From Xanthobacteraceae bacterium (lineage in GTDB: Bacteria > Pseudomonadota > Alphaproteobacteria > Rhizobiales > Xanthobacteraceae), in NCBI GenBank assembly GCA_023954195.1, contig JAMLIK010000005.1:62001-126000 (forward strand): a stretch of 64,000 bases of DNA, read 5' to 3'. The notes under the pieces were generated by a model, which was not told the origin of the DNA, ran no database searches, and worked only from the letters and a program-made list of their open reading frames with translations. Below are positions 36,409 through 45,749 of this stretch, piece by piece. Positions within the stretch are counted from its first letter, which is position 1. Each line of letters opens with the position of its first letter. The position numbers were made by a program, and so were the translations under genes.

Positions 36409-37224
36409 ATGAACTATCAGGATATTCTCTACGGCGTCGAGGATCGCGTCGCGACCATCACGCTGAACCGGCCGGACCGCATGAATGCGTGGACCGCGAC
36501 CATGGAGCGCGAGGTGCGCGCGGCCATGACCGCGGCGGCGAACGACGACAACGTCCGCGTCATCGTGCTGACCGGCGCGGGCCGCGCCTTCTGCGCCGGC
36601 GCCGACATGGATGCGCTCAAGGGACTCGATCCGAGCGACATCAAGAAGCGCGGCAGCGAGATTCCGGCCTTCGACATGAACCGCCGGCCGGACTGGCAAT
36701 CGCGCTACGGCTTCTATCCGTCGATCGCGAAACCGATCATCGGCATGCTGAACGGCGCCACCGCCGGCATCGGACTGGTTCATGCGCTGTATTGCGACAT
36801 GCGATTCGCCGCCGACAACACCGTGTTCACCACCTCCTTCGCGCGGCGCGGCCTGATCGCCGAGCATGGCATCAGCTGGATGCTGCCGCACATCGTCGGC
36901 CACGCCAACGCGCTCGACCTGCTGCTGTCGGCGCGCCGCGTTTCCAGCGAGGAAGCGCTGCGGATCGGTCTGGTCAACCGGCTCTGTCCGCCGGACCGGC
37001 TCCGCGAGCAGACCTACGCCTACGCCCGCGACCTCGCCGACAACGTCTCGCCGTCGGCCATGGCGGTCATCAAGCGGCAGCTTTACGACGTGCCGTTCCA
37101 GACGCTGGCGGAAGCCACCATCGACGCCAACCGCGAAATGGCGATCGCGCTGTCGGGCCCGGACTTCCGCGAGGGAGTGGCGAGCTTCATGGAAAAGCGA
37201 CCGCCGCGATTCGCCGGGAGATAA
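36409..37224 (+). CDS. Enoyl-CoA hydratase/isomerase family protein
   Basis: The 271-residue protein has the crotonase fold: 'VATITLNRPDRMNAWT' near 12, the oxyanion-hole loop 'LTGAGRAFCAGADMDALKG' near 50, and the second glycine helix 'GATAGIGLVHALYCDMRFA' near 117, followed by 'FARRGLIAEHGISWMLPHIVG'. A conserved Glu of hydratases is present in 'GLIAEHG'. The start ATG has GGAG ten bases upstream. It lies alone, so its pathway is not fixed; fatty-acid or aromatic acyl-CoA degradation is likely. Confidence 0.9.
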   Translation: MNYQDILYGVEDRVATITLNRPDRMNAWTATMEREVRAAMTAAANDDNVRVIVLTGAGRAFCAGADMDALKGLDPSDIKKRGSEIPAFDMNRRPDWQSRYGFYPSIAKPIIGMLNGATAGIGLVHALYCDMRFAADNTVFTTSFARRGLIAEHGISWMLPHIVGHANALDLLLSARRVSSEEALRIGLVNRLCPPDRLREQTYAYARDLADNVSPSAMAVIKRQLYDVPFQTLAEATIDANREMAIALSGPDFREGVASFMEKRPPRFAGR

Positions 37225-37262
37225 GTGAGGGACCCGACTTCGCCCTGCGGGCTACGCCGCGG

Positions 37263-37336
37263 CAGCCTTCGCTGGCTTCGCCTTCGAGAGGTTGATCGTG
37301 GCTTGCCGAGCCGTAGCTGGCGAAGCCAGCGAAGGC

Positions 37337-37338
<2 letters not shown>
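37263..37338. repeat. Perfect 20-base inverted repeat abutting tRNA-Ala(CGC)
   Basis: The arms are CAGCCTTCGCTGGCTTCGCC (37263-37282) and its exact reverse complement (37319-37338), with a 36-base loop. The right arm includes two of the three bases that encode the tRNA CCA end. Confidence 0.85.
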
Positions 37339-37412
<74 letters not shown>

Positions 37413-37455
37413 GTTGCGATTGGCGACTGGAACTCCGCCATCGGCAAGTGGGCGT

Positions 37456-37484
37456 CATTTAAATCCCGACCGGCACCAAGTCAA
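37456..37484 (-). promoter_or_regulatory. Sigma-70-type promoter for tRNA-Ala(CGC)
   Basis: On the minus strand TTGACT (37484-37479) and TAAATG (37461-37456) are 17 bases apart. Initiation near 37449 would leave a leader of about 37 bases before the mature tRNA. Confidence 0.6.
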
Positions 37485-37626
37485 GGACACGCCAAGGCTA
37501 TCGCGCATTTCCGCGCTCGCCGCAAAAAGGGCCGGAACTTCCCTTGTTTAGCGGGGGGTGAATCGATAGTTTCCGCCCCAACCGACTTCCGCAACCCGCG
37601 ACCAACCCCCGCGAGCCTCTCCCGCC

Positions 37627-37917
37627 ATGCGCGCCATTCTCGATATCGTCCTCATTATTCTCGATCTCTACGTCTGGCTGCTCATCGCCTCCGCCATCCT
37701 GTCGTGGCTGATCGCGTTCAACGTGGTCAATACCCGCAACCAGTTCGTCGCCTCGGTGGCCGAATTCCTGTATCGCATCACCGAGCCGCTGCTGCGGCCG
37801 ATCCGTAATTTCCTGCCCAATCTGGGCGGGCTCGATATTTCGCCGATCATCCTGATCCTCATCATCATGTTCATCCAGCGAGTGATTACCTATTACATCT
37901 ACCCCTCGGTGTTCTGA
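37627..37917 (+). CDS. YggT family inner-membrane protein
   Basis: The 96-residue protein has two hydrophobic helices, '[20 protein letters not shown]' (about 4-23) and '[20 protein letters not shown]' (about 73-92), joined by '[19 protein letters not shown]', the YggT signature. Family members are linked to osmotic tolerance and envelope function. It precedes the YggU (DUF167) gene by 62 bases, a classic pair, and folD follows, so the three are likely co-transcribed. Confidence 0.92.
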   Translation: MRAILDIVLIILDLYVWLLIASAILSWLIAFNVVNTRNQFVASVAEFLYRITEPLLRPIRNFLPNLGGLDISPIILILIIMFIQRVITYYIYPSVF

Positions 37918-37979
37918 GCCTCGCCGGACGACCGCCGATGGACCGACCCTGATAGACAGAGCCTGATGGACAGAGCCTG

Positions 37980-38321
37980 ATGGAGCCCTGGCGCTATTCC
38001 ACCGCGGGCATCAGCGTCGCGCTGCGGGTGACGCCGCGCGGCGGACGCGACGACATCGACGGGGTGGAAACCCTTGCCAACGGGAAAAGCGTCGTGAGGG
38101 TCCGGGTCCGGGCCATTGCCGAGGGCGGCGAGGCCAACCGCGCCGTCACCGACCTGCTGGCGCGGGCGCTCAAGGTGCCGAAACGGGACGTGCGCCTGCT
38201 GGCCGGCGCGACCTCGCGGCTGAAGCAGATCGCGGTGGACGGCGATCCCCGCCGGCTGGGCGAGGCGCTAAAGGCCCTGGTGGCGGGCAAGACCGCAACC
38301 AAGGCCGCCGACGAGACCTGA
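37980..38321 (+). CDS. DUF167/YggU family protein
   Basis: The 113-residue protein matches YggU: 'ISVALRVTPRGGRDDIDGVE', 'VRVRAIAEGGEANRAVTDLLAR' and 'VRLLAGATSRLKQIAV'. The fold is a small alpha/beta domain with no known reaction. The start is immediately preceded by two near-identical 14-base copies of GATRGACAGAGCCT, and ATG is formed at the third partial copy. Confidence 0.88.
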   Translation: MEPWRYSTAGISVALRVTPRGGRDDIDGVETLANGKSVVRVRVRAIAEGGEANRAVTDLLARALKVPKRDVRLLAGATSRLKQIAVDGDPRRLGEALKALVAGKTATKAADET

Positions 38322-38336
38322 TTGATAGGGGACGAC

Positions 38337-39221
38337 ATGACCGCGCGAATCATCGACGGGAAACTCATTGCCACGGAACTTCGGGCGCGGGTCGCCGACG
38401 AGGTGGCGCGGGTCCAGCGCGATCACGACCTGACGCCGGGCCTCGCCGTGGTGCTGGTCGGCAACGATCCCGCCAGCGAGGTCTATGTCCGCAGCAAGCA
38501 CAAGCAGACCCAGGCCGCCGGCATGGCATCGTTCGAGCACGTGCTGCCGGCCGACGTGACCCAGGACAAGCTGCTCGGCCTGATCGGCCGGCTCAACCGC
38601 GATCCGGCCGTCCACGGCATCCTGGTGCAACTGCCGTTGCCCGCTGCGTTCGACACCGAAGCGGTGATCGCCGCCATCGACCCCGCCAAGGACGTCGACG
38701 GGCTGCATCCCAACAATGCCGGCCGGCTGGCCGCCGGGCTGCCGGCGCTGTCGCCCTGCACCCCGCTCGGCTGCATCATCCTGACCAAGAGCGTCCACAC
38801 GTCGCTGGAGGGCCTGGAGGCGCTGGTGATCGGCCGCTCCAACCTGGTCGGCCGTCCGCTGGTGCAACTGCTGCTTAACGAGAACGCCACCGTCACCATC
38901 GCGCATTCGCGCTCGCGCGACCTGCCCGAGCTGTGCCGCCGCGCCGATCTGGTCTATGCCGCCGTCGGCCGGCCGGAGATGGTGCGCGGCGACTGGATCA
39001 AGCCGGGGGCGACCGTGATCGATGTCGGCATCACCCGCCTGCCCAGTGACGACGGCAAGACCCGGCTGATCGGCGACGTCGCCTTCACCGAGGCGCTGGC
39101 GACCGCCGGCGCGATCACCCCGGTGCCGGGCGGGGTCGGCCAGATGACCGTGGCCTGCCTCCTGGTCAACACCCTGCGCGCCGCCTGCGCGATTCGCGGC
39201 CTGCCGCCGCCGGCGGTCTAG
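38337..39221 (+). CDS. folD: Methylenetetrahydrofolate dehydrogenase/cyclohydrolase
   Basis: The 294-residue bifunctional enzyme interconverts 5,10-methylene-THF, 5,10-methenyl-THF and 10-formyl-THF. Signatures are '[16 protein letters not shown]' with the catalytic lysine near 55, '[15 protein letters not shown]' near 120, '[17 protein letters not shown]' near 165 and '[18 protein letters not shown]' near 263. ATG 38337 follows AGGGGACGAC; a TTG 15 bases upstream is not needed. It follows YggU by 15 bases. Confidence 0.96.
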   Translation: MTARIIDGKLIATELRARVADEVARVQRDHDLTPGLAVVLVGNDPASEVYVRSKHKQTQAAGMASFEHVLPADVTQDKLLGLIGRLNRDPAVHGILVQLPLPAAFDTEAVIAAIDPAKDVDGLHPNNAGRLAAGLPALSPCTPLGCIILTKSVHTSLEGLEALVIGRSNLVGRPLVQLLLNENATVTIAHSRSRDLPELCRRADLVYAAVGRPEMVRGDWIKPGATVIDVGITRLPSDDGKTRLIGDVAFTEALATAGAITPVPGGVGQMTVACLLVNTLRAACAIRGLPPPAV

Positions 39222-39290
39222 CAGACCCCTGAAGCGAGCCTGGTCGCCGCCGCCTGCTCCGCGCAACGACGCTGAAACGGCCGGCTCGGG

Positions 39291-40508
39291 CTATCGCCGC
39301 CGTTCCTTGCCGCAAACCACGCCCTGCGCCACCAGATCCGCGATCTGCTGCCTGGAATAGCCGTATTCTTCCAGCACCGCCTCGGTGTGCTGGCTGAATT
39401 TCGGCGGCAGATGGCGCAGGCTGGCCTTGGTGCGCTCGAAGCGGATCGGCGAGGCGACGCCCTTGTACCAGTCCTTCTCGACGATATCGCCGCGATGCTT
39501 GACGTGCTGGCTGGCGAGCGCCTTGTCGATCGACTGCACCGGCCCGGCGGGCAACCCCGCCGCCAGCAGGCGGCGGCACAGCGGCTCGCTGTCGTGGTCC
39601 TTGAGGATGTCGACCAGCGCGGCGCGCAGCGCCTCGCGATTGGCGATGCGGTCACGGTTGCGGGCGAAACGCGGGTCGGTGCCCAGCTCCGGGCGTCCGA
39701 GTTCGCGGCACAGCTTGCGGAAGGTGCCGTCGTTGCCGACGCCCATGAAGATGTCGCCGTCGCGCGCCGGGAACACCGAATAGGGCACCAGGTTGGGGTG
39801 CTCGTTGCCGGTCAGCGCCGGCGGCTTGCCGGTGAAGAAGAAGTTCGCCGTGTGCGGATGCATGATGGCGAGGCCGGTCTCGAACAGCGTGGTTTCCAGG
39901 AACTGGCCCTTGCCCGATTTTTCGCGCTCGGCCAGCGCCATCAGGATGCCGACGGTGGCGTAAAGCCCGGTGGTGATGTCCACCAGCGCCACGCCGATCC
40001 GGGTGGGGCCGCTTTGCGGCGAGCCGGTCGCCGCCATCATGCCGGTCATCGCCTGGATGATGGCGTCGTAGCCGGGATGGCCGCCGTGGGGGCCGTCGGC
40101 GCCGAAGCCGGAGATCCGGCAATGGATCAGCCGCGGGAATTTTTCGCGCAGCAGGTCCTTGCCGATGCCCCATTTGTCGAGCGTGCCCGGCTTGAAATTC
40201 TCGATCAGCACGTCGGCGGTTTCCAGCATCCGCATCAGCACCGCGCGCCCGCCCTCGGAGGCGAGGTCGAGCCCGATGGCGCGCTTGTTGCGGTTGGTGC
40301 CGATGAAGTAGGCGGCGTCGTCCTCATGGAACGGAGGGCCCCAGTCGCGGGTCTCGTCGCCGGCGGGCGGTTCCACCTTGACGACCTCGGCGCCGTGATC
40401 GGCGAGGATCTGGGTGCAATAGGGACCGCCGAGCACGCGGGAGAGATCGACCACGCGCAATCCGGCGATGGCTTCCTGACCGCGGAGTGAAGGAGTTTCG
40501 ATTGTCAT
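39291..40508 (-). CDS. CaiB/BaiF family III CoA-transferase
   Basis: The 405-residue enzyme moves CoA between acyl groups. It has 'GLRVVDLSRVLGGPYCTQILADHGAEVVKVEPP' (in parts, residues about 16-48), 'NRNKRAIGLDL' near 75, 'LIENFKPGTLDKWGI' near 100 and the catalytic aspartate in 'HPGYDAIIQAMTGMM' near 150. ATG 40508 gives the usual start; the upstream frame is spacer. The substrate cannot be told from sequence. It stands alone, convergent with folD. Confidence 0.9.
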   Translation of the reverse strand: MTIETPSLRGQEAIAGLRVVDLSRVLGGPYCTQILADHGAEVVKVEPPAGDETRDWGPPFHEDDAAYFIGTNRNKRAIGLDLASEGGRAVLMRMLETADVLIENFKPGTLDKWGIGKDLLREKFPRLIHCRISGFGADGPHGGHPGYDAIIQAMTGMMAATGSPQSGPTRIGVALVDITTGLYATVGILMALAEREKSGKGQFLETTLFETGLAIMHPHTANFFFTGKPPALTGNEHPNLVPYSVFPARDGDIFMGVGNDGTFRKLCRELGRPELGTDPRFARNRDRIANREALRAALVDILKDHDSEPLCRRLLAAGLPAGPVQSIDKALASQHVKHRGDIVEKDWYKGVASPIRFERTKASLRHLPPKFSQHTEAVLEEYGYSRQQIADLVAQGVVCGKERRR

Positions 40509-40613
40509 GAGGCGTTTCTTGCGGGGTTTATCGGGCTTCGATCGCGCCACTAAATCATCACGGCCGCGCCTTCGCAAATACGCGGCGCGCCTCGCATTCA
40601 ACCGTCATTGCGA

Positions 40614-40682
40614 GGAACGAGAGCTCCGAAGCAATCCAGTTCGGCGGGCAAAGTCTGATTGCTTCGCTTCGCTCGCAATGAC
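40614..40682. repeat. Palindromic repeat, 'GTCATTGCGAG...CTCGCAATGAC' type
   Basis: The compact member of this family has the ends GTCATTGCGAGG and GCTCGCAATGAC and inner GAAGCAATCCAG / CTGATTGCTTC. It matches 8664-8782 and 50206-50262. Confidence 0.8.
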
Positions 40683-40735
40683 GGTGTTTTTTGTGGATTG
40701 GACGTTTGGCTTTCGGGCTACTTATGCCGGACAGG

Positions 40736-40770
40736 CTTCGGCTGCGTGGCTGCGCCACGCGTAGCCGAAG
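40736..40770. repeat. GC-rich hairpin beside tRNA-Ala(GGC)
   Basis: Arms CTTCGGCTGCGTGGC (40736-40750) and GCCACGCGTAGCCGAAG (40754-40770) pair around a 3-base loop with a small bulge. It begins eight bases past the tRNA CCA end in the transcription direction and has no T run. Confidence 0.7.
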
Positions 40771-40778
40771 GCGAAGCG

Positions 40779-40854
<76 letters not shown>

Positions 40855-40960
40855 TTCACCGTTCCACGCGCGCCTCGGATGATCTGGGTGATTCATCGTC
40901 CGGCGCGGCGGCGCAACCCTGACCACAGATCAGGGCCGATCTCAAGTCCCTTTTACAGGA

Positions 40961-41359
40961 TTAGCTCTCCTCGTCGTCGGAGACGTCGCCGATGATGTCG
41001 GTGACGTCCTCGTCGCCCTCTTCCTCGTCGGCGATGAAGGTCGAATCGTCGTCGTCATCGTCGTCGAGGGTGTCGTCGACCTCGATGTCGTCTTCCGATT
41101 CGGGGGTGACGGCCTTGACCTTGCCGGTGTTTTCCTCGGCGTCGGCCTCCTCGAGCGACACCAGATCCTCGCTCTCGGCCATCTCGGGCGCGTCCTCGTT
41201 GGCGGCGCGCGCATCGGGGCGGCCGCGCGGCGGGGCCACCGGCGCGATCGGCACGACTTCGCCGGTATAGGGCGAAATCACCGGATTCTTGTTCAGATCG
41301 TAGAACTTCTTGCCCGTGGTCGGGCAAATGCGTTTGGTTCCGAGGTCGGCTTTGGCCAC
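40961..41359 (-). CDS. FYDLN_acid (TIGR02300) family acidic protein
   Basis: The 132-residue protein starts 'MAKADLGTKRICPTTGKKFY' and continues DLNKNPVISPYTGE, the family-naming part. From about residue 60 it is strongly acidic, with runs of Asp and Glu to the end. The start is GTG with AGGA upstream. On the minus strand a TTGACA (41422-41417) lies upstream, but its -10 partner is poor. The family is confined mainly to alphaproteobacteria, and its function is unknown. It is divergent from aroA. Confidence 0.93.
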   Translation of the reverse strand: MAKADLGTKRICPTTGKKFYDLNKNPVISPYTGEVVPIAPVAPPRGRPDARAANEDAPEMAESEDLVSLEEADAEENTGKVKAVTPESEDDIEVDDTLDDDDDDDSTFIADEEEGDEDVTDIIGDVSDDEES

Positions 41360-41509
41360 GTGTCAATCCTGGGGACTTCTGAGAGCGGTGCATCACTTGG
41401 CTAGTTGTCGCGGCGCTGTCAATAGCCTTGCGCGCACCGGCCGGCCCCGGCCTAGCGACGGCGTGACGCGGCGGGCCGGGTATGTTACCAGCCCGGCCGT
41501 ATCGAGGAT

Positions 41510-42853
41510 ATGATCGTGACCCATTCCAGCCAGATTTCGCCGCTCCGGGCCAGCCGAAGTTCGCCACTGACCGGGCGGATTCGGGTTCCCGGCGACAAAT
41601 CGATCTCGCACCGCGCGCTGATTCTGGGCGCGCTGGCAGTGGGCGAGACCCGCATCCAGGGGTTGCTGGAAAGCGAGGACGTGCTCAACACCGCCAAAGC
41701 CATGCGGGCGCTCGGCGCCCAGGTCGCACGCGACGGCGACGGCACATGGACGGTGCGCGGCGTCGGCGTGGCGGGCTTCGCGCAACCCTCCGCGCCGCTC
41801 GATTTCGGCAATTCCGGCACCGGTTGCCGGCTGGTGATGGGGGCCGTCGCCGGCTGCCCGATTTCCGTGACGTTCGACGGCGACGCCTCGCTGCGCTCGC
41901 GGCCGATGCGCCGCATCGTCGATCCGCTGGCGCTGATGGGGGCGAAGGTGACGGCGCAGAGCGAGGGCGGCCGATTGCCGTTGACGCTCCAGGGCGCGCA
42001 CGATCCGCTGCCGGTCGAATACCGCTCGCCGGTGGCCTCGGCGCAGATCAAGTCGGCGGTGCTGCTGGCGGGTTTGGCCGCGCCGGGCGTCACCACCGTG
42101 ATCGAGCCGGCGTGGAGCCGCGACCATACCGAATTGATGCTCAGGCATTTCGGCGCCGGGATCGTATCGGTTCCCGATGGCGCGGCGGGGCGGAAGATTT
42201 CGCTGACCGGACAGCCCGAACTGCACGGCGCGCCGGTGGCGGTGCCGGCCGATCCCTCGTCGGCCGCGTTCCCGATCGTCGCGGCGCTGATCGTGCCGGG
42301 CTCCGACGTCACCTTCGACGACGTGATGACCAATCCGCTGCGCACCGGCCTGTTCACGACCCTGCGCGAGATGGGCGGCTCGATCGAGGAAAGTCACGCG
42401 CGGGACGATGCCGGCGAGCCGATGGCGCGGCTGCGGGTGCGCGCCTCGAAACTGCGCGGCGTCGAGGTGCCGGCGTCGCGCGCGCCGTCGATGATCGACG
42501 AGTATCTGGTGCTGGCGGTGGCGGCGGCCTTCGCCGAGGGCACGACCATCATGCGCGGCCTGCACGAATTGCGCGTCAAGGAATCCGACCGGCTGGAGGC
42601 CACCGCCGCGATGCTGCGGGTCAACGGCGTCAAGGTCGAAATCGACGGCGACGACATGATCGTCGAGGGGCGCGGCGCCGTGCCCGGCGGCGGCGTGGTC
42701 GCCACCCACATGGACCACCGCATCGCGATGTCGGCGCTGGTGATGGGCTGCGCCGCCGACAAGCCGGTGACGGTGGACGACACCGCCTTCATCGCCACCA
42801 GCTTCCCGAGCTTCGTGCCGATGATGCGGGAGCTGGGCGCGGAGTTCACATGA
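41510..42853 (+). CDS. aroA: 3-phosphoshikimate 1-carboxyvinyltransferase (EPSP synthase)
   Basis: The enzyme of about 447 residues joins shikimate-3-phosphate and PEP in aromatic amino-acid synthesis. It has '[20 protein letters not shown]' near 25, '[19 protein letters not shown]' near 100, '[20 protein letters not shown]' near 130 and '[15 protein letters not shown]' near 355. An alanine in the 'GNSGTGCR' loop region marks many class II enzymes, but class assignment needs an alignment. GAGGA lies before both ATG 41510 and a GTG at 41516. It overlaps cmk by ATGA. Confidence 0.95.
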   Translation: MIVTHSSQISPLRASRSSPLTGRIRVPGDKSISHRALILGALAVGETRIQGLLESEDVLNTAKAMRALGAQVARDGDGTWTVRGVGVAGFAQPSAPLDFGNSGTGCRLVMGAVAGCPISVTFDGDASLRSRPMRRIVDPLALMGAKVTAQSEGGRLPLTLQGAHDPLPVEYRSPVASAQIKSAVLLAGLAAPGVTTVIEPAWSRDHTELMLRHFGAGIVSVPDGAAGRKISLTGQPELHGAPVAVPADPSSAAFPIVAALIVPGSDVTFDDVMTNPLRTGLFTTLREMGGSIEESHARDDAGEPMARLRVRASKLRGVEVPASRAPSMIDEYLVLAVAAAFAEGTTIMRGLHELRVKESDRLEATAAMLRVNGVKVEIDGDDMIVEGRGAVPGGGVVATHMDHRIAMSALVMGCAADKPVTVDDTAFIATSFPSFVPMMRELGAEFT

Positions 42854-43488
42854 TTATCGCCATCGACGGACCCGCCGCCTCGGGCAAGGGCACGCTCGGC
42901 AAGCGGCTTGCCGCGCATTACCACTTCCGGCACCTCGATACCGGGGTGATCTACCGCGCCGTCGCCAAGGCGCTGCTCGACGCCCGCGTCGATCTGGCCG
43001 ACGAGGCCGCCGCCGTCGCCGCGGCCATGGAACTCGATCCGGAAAAGTTCGGCGATCCGGTGCTGAAGACGCAAGCCGTCGGCGATGCCGCCTCGGTAGT
43101 ATCGGCCTACCCCAGGGTGCGCGCGGCGCTGGTGACGTTCCAGCGCCAGTTCGCGGCGGAACCGCCCGGCGCGGTGCTGGACGGCCGCGATATCGGCACG
43201 GTGATCTGCCCTGATGCCGACGTGAAAATTTTCGTGATCGCCGCGCCCGAGGTGCGGGCTCGCCGCCGCACGCTGGAGGCGAAAGCGCGTGGCGAGGCGG
43301 CCGACGAGGCATTGGTGCTGGCCGACATCGTCAGGCGCGACGACCGCGACAAGAACCGCGCCGTGGCCCCCTTGAGGCCGGCGCCGGATGCGCACTTGCT
43401 GGATAATTCGCATTTGGATATAGAAGGCGGCGTCCGGGCCGCCATCGCGATTGTCGAGGCTGTCCGAGCGGGCCGGCAGCGGGTCTGA
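42850..43488 (+). CDS. cmk: Cytidylate kinase
   Basis: The 212-residue kinase phosphorylates CMP and dCMP. It shows '[19 protein letters not shown]' (P-loop), '[17 protein letters not shown]' near 28 and '[20 protein letters not shown]' near 112, with '[20 protein letters not shown]' near 160. The start overlaps the aroA stop (ATGA). The order aroA-cmk-rpsA is conserved across proteobacteria. Confidence 0.95.
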   Translation: MIIAIDGPAASGKGTLGKRLAAHYHFRHLDTGVIYRAVAKALLDARVDLADEAAAVAAAMELDPEKFGDPVLKTQAVGDAASVVSAYPRVRAALVTFQRQFAAEPPGAVLDGRDIGTVICPDADVKIFVIAAPEVRARRRTLEAKARGEAADEALVLADIVRRDDRDKNRAVAPLRPAPDAHLLDNSHLDIEGGVRAAIAIVEAVRAGRQRV

Positions 43489-43762
43489 AACCCCTGCCGT
43501 TTTGGAGGACCGCCCCGCTCGGCCTTGCAACCGATGGCTGGAGGATTTGAGGCGAGGATCGCGCTGGCGATTCCGTTCGGTCCATCCCATGTGTCCGGTC
43601 CATCATCAATCCGTATCGATCGTGCAGGCCAGGCCGGTCCGCGATCGCTGTTTCCCATTGGGGGAATGGCGGCGCGGTCGCCAAAGGCAGCGGACCTTTG
43701 GCCCTTCACGCGCGATATGCCCTTCAACCCCAACGGCCGGCCCGTCCCGCACTGGAGAACAA
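43489..43762. other. Long rpsA leader/spacer
   Basis: 274 bases between cmk and rpsA hold no gene. Short pyrimidine- and purine-rich stretches could pair, but no clear promoter or hairpin terminator is visible. Control of rpsA by its own product through the leader is known in enterobacteria and is possible here. Confidence 0.4.
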
Positions 43763-45466
43763 ATGGCTTCGACTGATACTTACAATCCGTCCCGCGACGA
43801 TTTCGCCGCGATGCTCGACGAGTCCTTCGCCGGCGGCAATTTGCAGGAAAGCTCGGTCATCAAGGGCAAGGTTGTCGCGATCGAGAAGGACATGGCCGTC
43901 ATCGACGTCGGCCTGAAGACCGAAGGCCGCGTGGCGCTGCGCGAATTCGCCGGGCCCGGCCGTGAAAGCACCCTGAAGGTCGGCGACGAGGTCGAGGTGT
44001 TCCTCGACCGTATCGAGAACGCGCTCGGCGAGGCCGTGCTGTCGCGCGACAAGGCGCGCCGCGAGGAAAGCTGGGGCAAGCTGGAGAAGGCGTTCAACGC
44101 CAACGAAAAGGTGCACGGCGTCATCTTCAATCAGGTCAAGGGCGGCTTCACCGTCGATCTCGACGGCGCGGTGGCCTTCCTGCCGCGCTCGCAGGTGGAC
44201 ATCCGCCCGATCCGCGACGTCGGCCCGCTGATGAACAACACCCAGCCGTTCCAGATCCTCAAGATGGATCGCCGCCGCGGCAACATCGTGGTGTCGCGCC
44301 GCACGGTTCTCGAAGAGACGCGCGCGGAGCAGCGTCAGGAGCTGGTGCAGAACCTCGAAGAAGGTCAGGTGATCGACGGCGTGGTCAAGAACATCACCGA
44401 TTACGGTGCGTTCGTCGACCTCGGCGGCATCGACGGCCTGCTGCACGTCACCGACATCGCGTGGCGCCGCGTCAACCATCCGACCGAGGTGCTCTCCATC
44501 GGCCAGACGGTGAAGGTCAAGATCATCAAGATCAACCACGAGACCCACCGTATCTCGCTCGGCATGAAGCAGTTGCTGGACGATCCGTGGCAGGGCATCG
44601 AGGCGAAGTATCCGCTCAACGCCCGCTTCACCGGCCGCGTCACCAACATCACCGACTACGGCGCGTTCGTCGAACTGGAGCCGGGCATCGAGGGCCTGAT
44701 CCACGTCTCGGAGATGTCGTGGACCAAGAAGAACATGCACCCCGGCAAGATCGTCTCGACCTCGCAGGAAGTCGAGGTGCAGGTGCTGGAAGTCGATTCC
44801 GTCAAGCGCCGGATTTCGCTGGGCCTCAAGCAGACCATGCGCAATCCGTGGGAAGTCTTCGTCGAGAAGTTCCCGGTCGGCTCCACCGTCGAGGGCGAAG
44901 TCAAGAACAAGACCGAGTTCGGCCTGTTCCTCGGCCTCGACGGCGACGTCGACGGCATGGTCCACCTCTCCGACCTCGACTGGAAGCTGCCGGGCGAGCA
45001 GGTCATCGACAACTTCAAGAAGGGCGACATGGTCAAGGCCATCGTGCTCGACGTCGATGTCGAGAAGGAGCGCATCTCGCTGGGCATCAAGCAACTCGAA
45101 GGCGACCCCTTCGCCGAGCCAGGCGATGTCAAGAAGGGCGCGGTCGTGACTTGTGAAGTGCTCGACGTCAAGGATGGCGGCATCGACGTGCAGATCGTCG
45201 GCACCGACTTCCAGACCTTCATCAAGCGCTCGGAGCTGGCGCGCGACCGCAACGACCAGCGCAGCGAGCGCTTCGCCGTCGGCGAGAAGGTCGACGCCCG
45301 CGTCATCCAGTTCGACAAGAAAGCCCGCAAGGTCCAGGTGTCGATCAAGGCGCTGGAAGTGGCCGAGGAGAAGGAAGCCATCGCGCAGTACGGCTCGTCG
45401 GATTCCGGCGCGACGCTGGGCGACATTCTCGGCACCGCGCTCAAGCAGCAGCGCGACGGCAAGTAA
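43763..45466 (+). CDS. rpsA: 30S ribosomal protein S1
   Basis: The 567-residue protein is built of six S1 RNA-binding domains; typical repeats are 'ITDYGAFVDLGGIDGLLHVT' near 215, 'ITDYGAFVELEPGIEGLIHV' near 300 and 'KTEFGLFLGLDGDVDGMVHL' near 385. It binds mRNA and helps unfold it on the ribosome. ATG 43763 is preceded by GGAG with good spacing; a longer open frame upstream is spacer. It is followed by a strong terminator. Confidence 0.97.
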   Translation: MASTDTYNPSRDDFAAMLDESFAGGNLQESSVIKGKVVAIEKDMAVIDVGLKTEGRVALREFAGPGRESTLKVGDEVEVFLDRIENALGEAVLSRDKARREESWGKLEKAFNANEKVHGVIFNQVKGGFTVDLDGAVAFLPRSQVDIRPIRDVGPLMNNTQPFQILKMDRRRGNIVVSRRTVLEETRAEQRQELVQNLEEGQVIDGVVKNITDYGAFVDLGGIDGLLHVTDIAWRRVNHPTEVLSIGQTVKVKIIKINHETHRISLGMKQLLDDPWQGIEAKYPLNARFTGRVTNITDYGAFVELEPGIEGLIHVSEMSWTKKNMHPGKIVSTSQEVEVQVLEVDSVKRRISLGLKQTMRNPWEVFVEKFPVGSTVEGEVKNKTEFGLFLGLDGDVDGMVHLSDLDWKLPGEQVIDNFKKGDMVKAIVLDVDVEKERISLGIKQLEGDPFAEPGDVKKGAVVTCEVLDVKDGGIDVQIVGTDFQTFIKRSELARDRNDQRSERFAVGEKVDARVIQFDKKARKVQVSIKALEVAEEKEAIAQYGSSDSGATLGDILGTALKQQRDGK

Positions 45467-45492
45467 GCCGACGCGCCTTGCACGATCATCGA

Positions 45493-45519
45493 GGCCCCGG
45501 TGCGAACCGGGGCCTTTTT
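45493..45519 (+). terminator. Rho-independent terminator after rpsA
   Basis: The perfect stem GGCCCCGG (45493-45500) / CCGGGGCC (45507-45514) with a six-base loop is followed by TTTTT (45515-45519). Confidence 0.93.
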
Positions 45520-45580
45520 GTTTGGAGCGATCTTCAGACTCCGACTCGAAATATCGCACGCAAGATCAGATAACCCCGGC

Positions 45581-45697
45581 GTCGTCCTCGCGCAGGCGAG
45601 GACCCATAACCCCTGGCATTGGTTATTTGAACGATTTCGCCGGATCTATTGAGCCGAAGCGCTGCGGCGTATGGGTCCCTGCCTTCGCAGGGACGAC
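45581..45697. repeat. Palindromic repeat, 'GTCGTCC...GGACGAC' type
   Basis: It starts GTCGTCCTCGCGCAGGCGAG and ends CCTTCGCAGGGACGAC, with inner GACCCATAACC and GTATGGGTCC. It lies between convergent rpsA and folC, at the left border of a block that may be inverted. Confidence 0.7.
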
Positions 45698-45749
45698 AAT
45701 GGTCGTGTTGCAAATCCGCGCGCGAAATAAGTTTCCGGTCAAACCCCGC

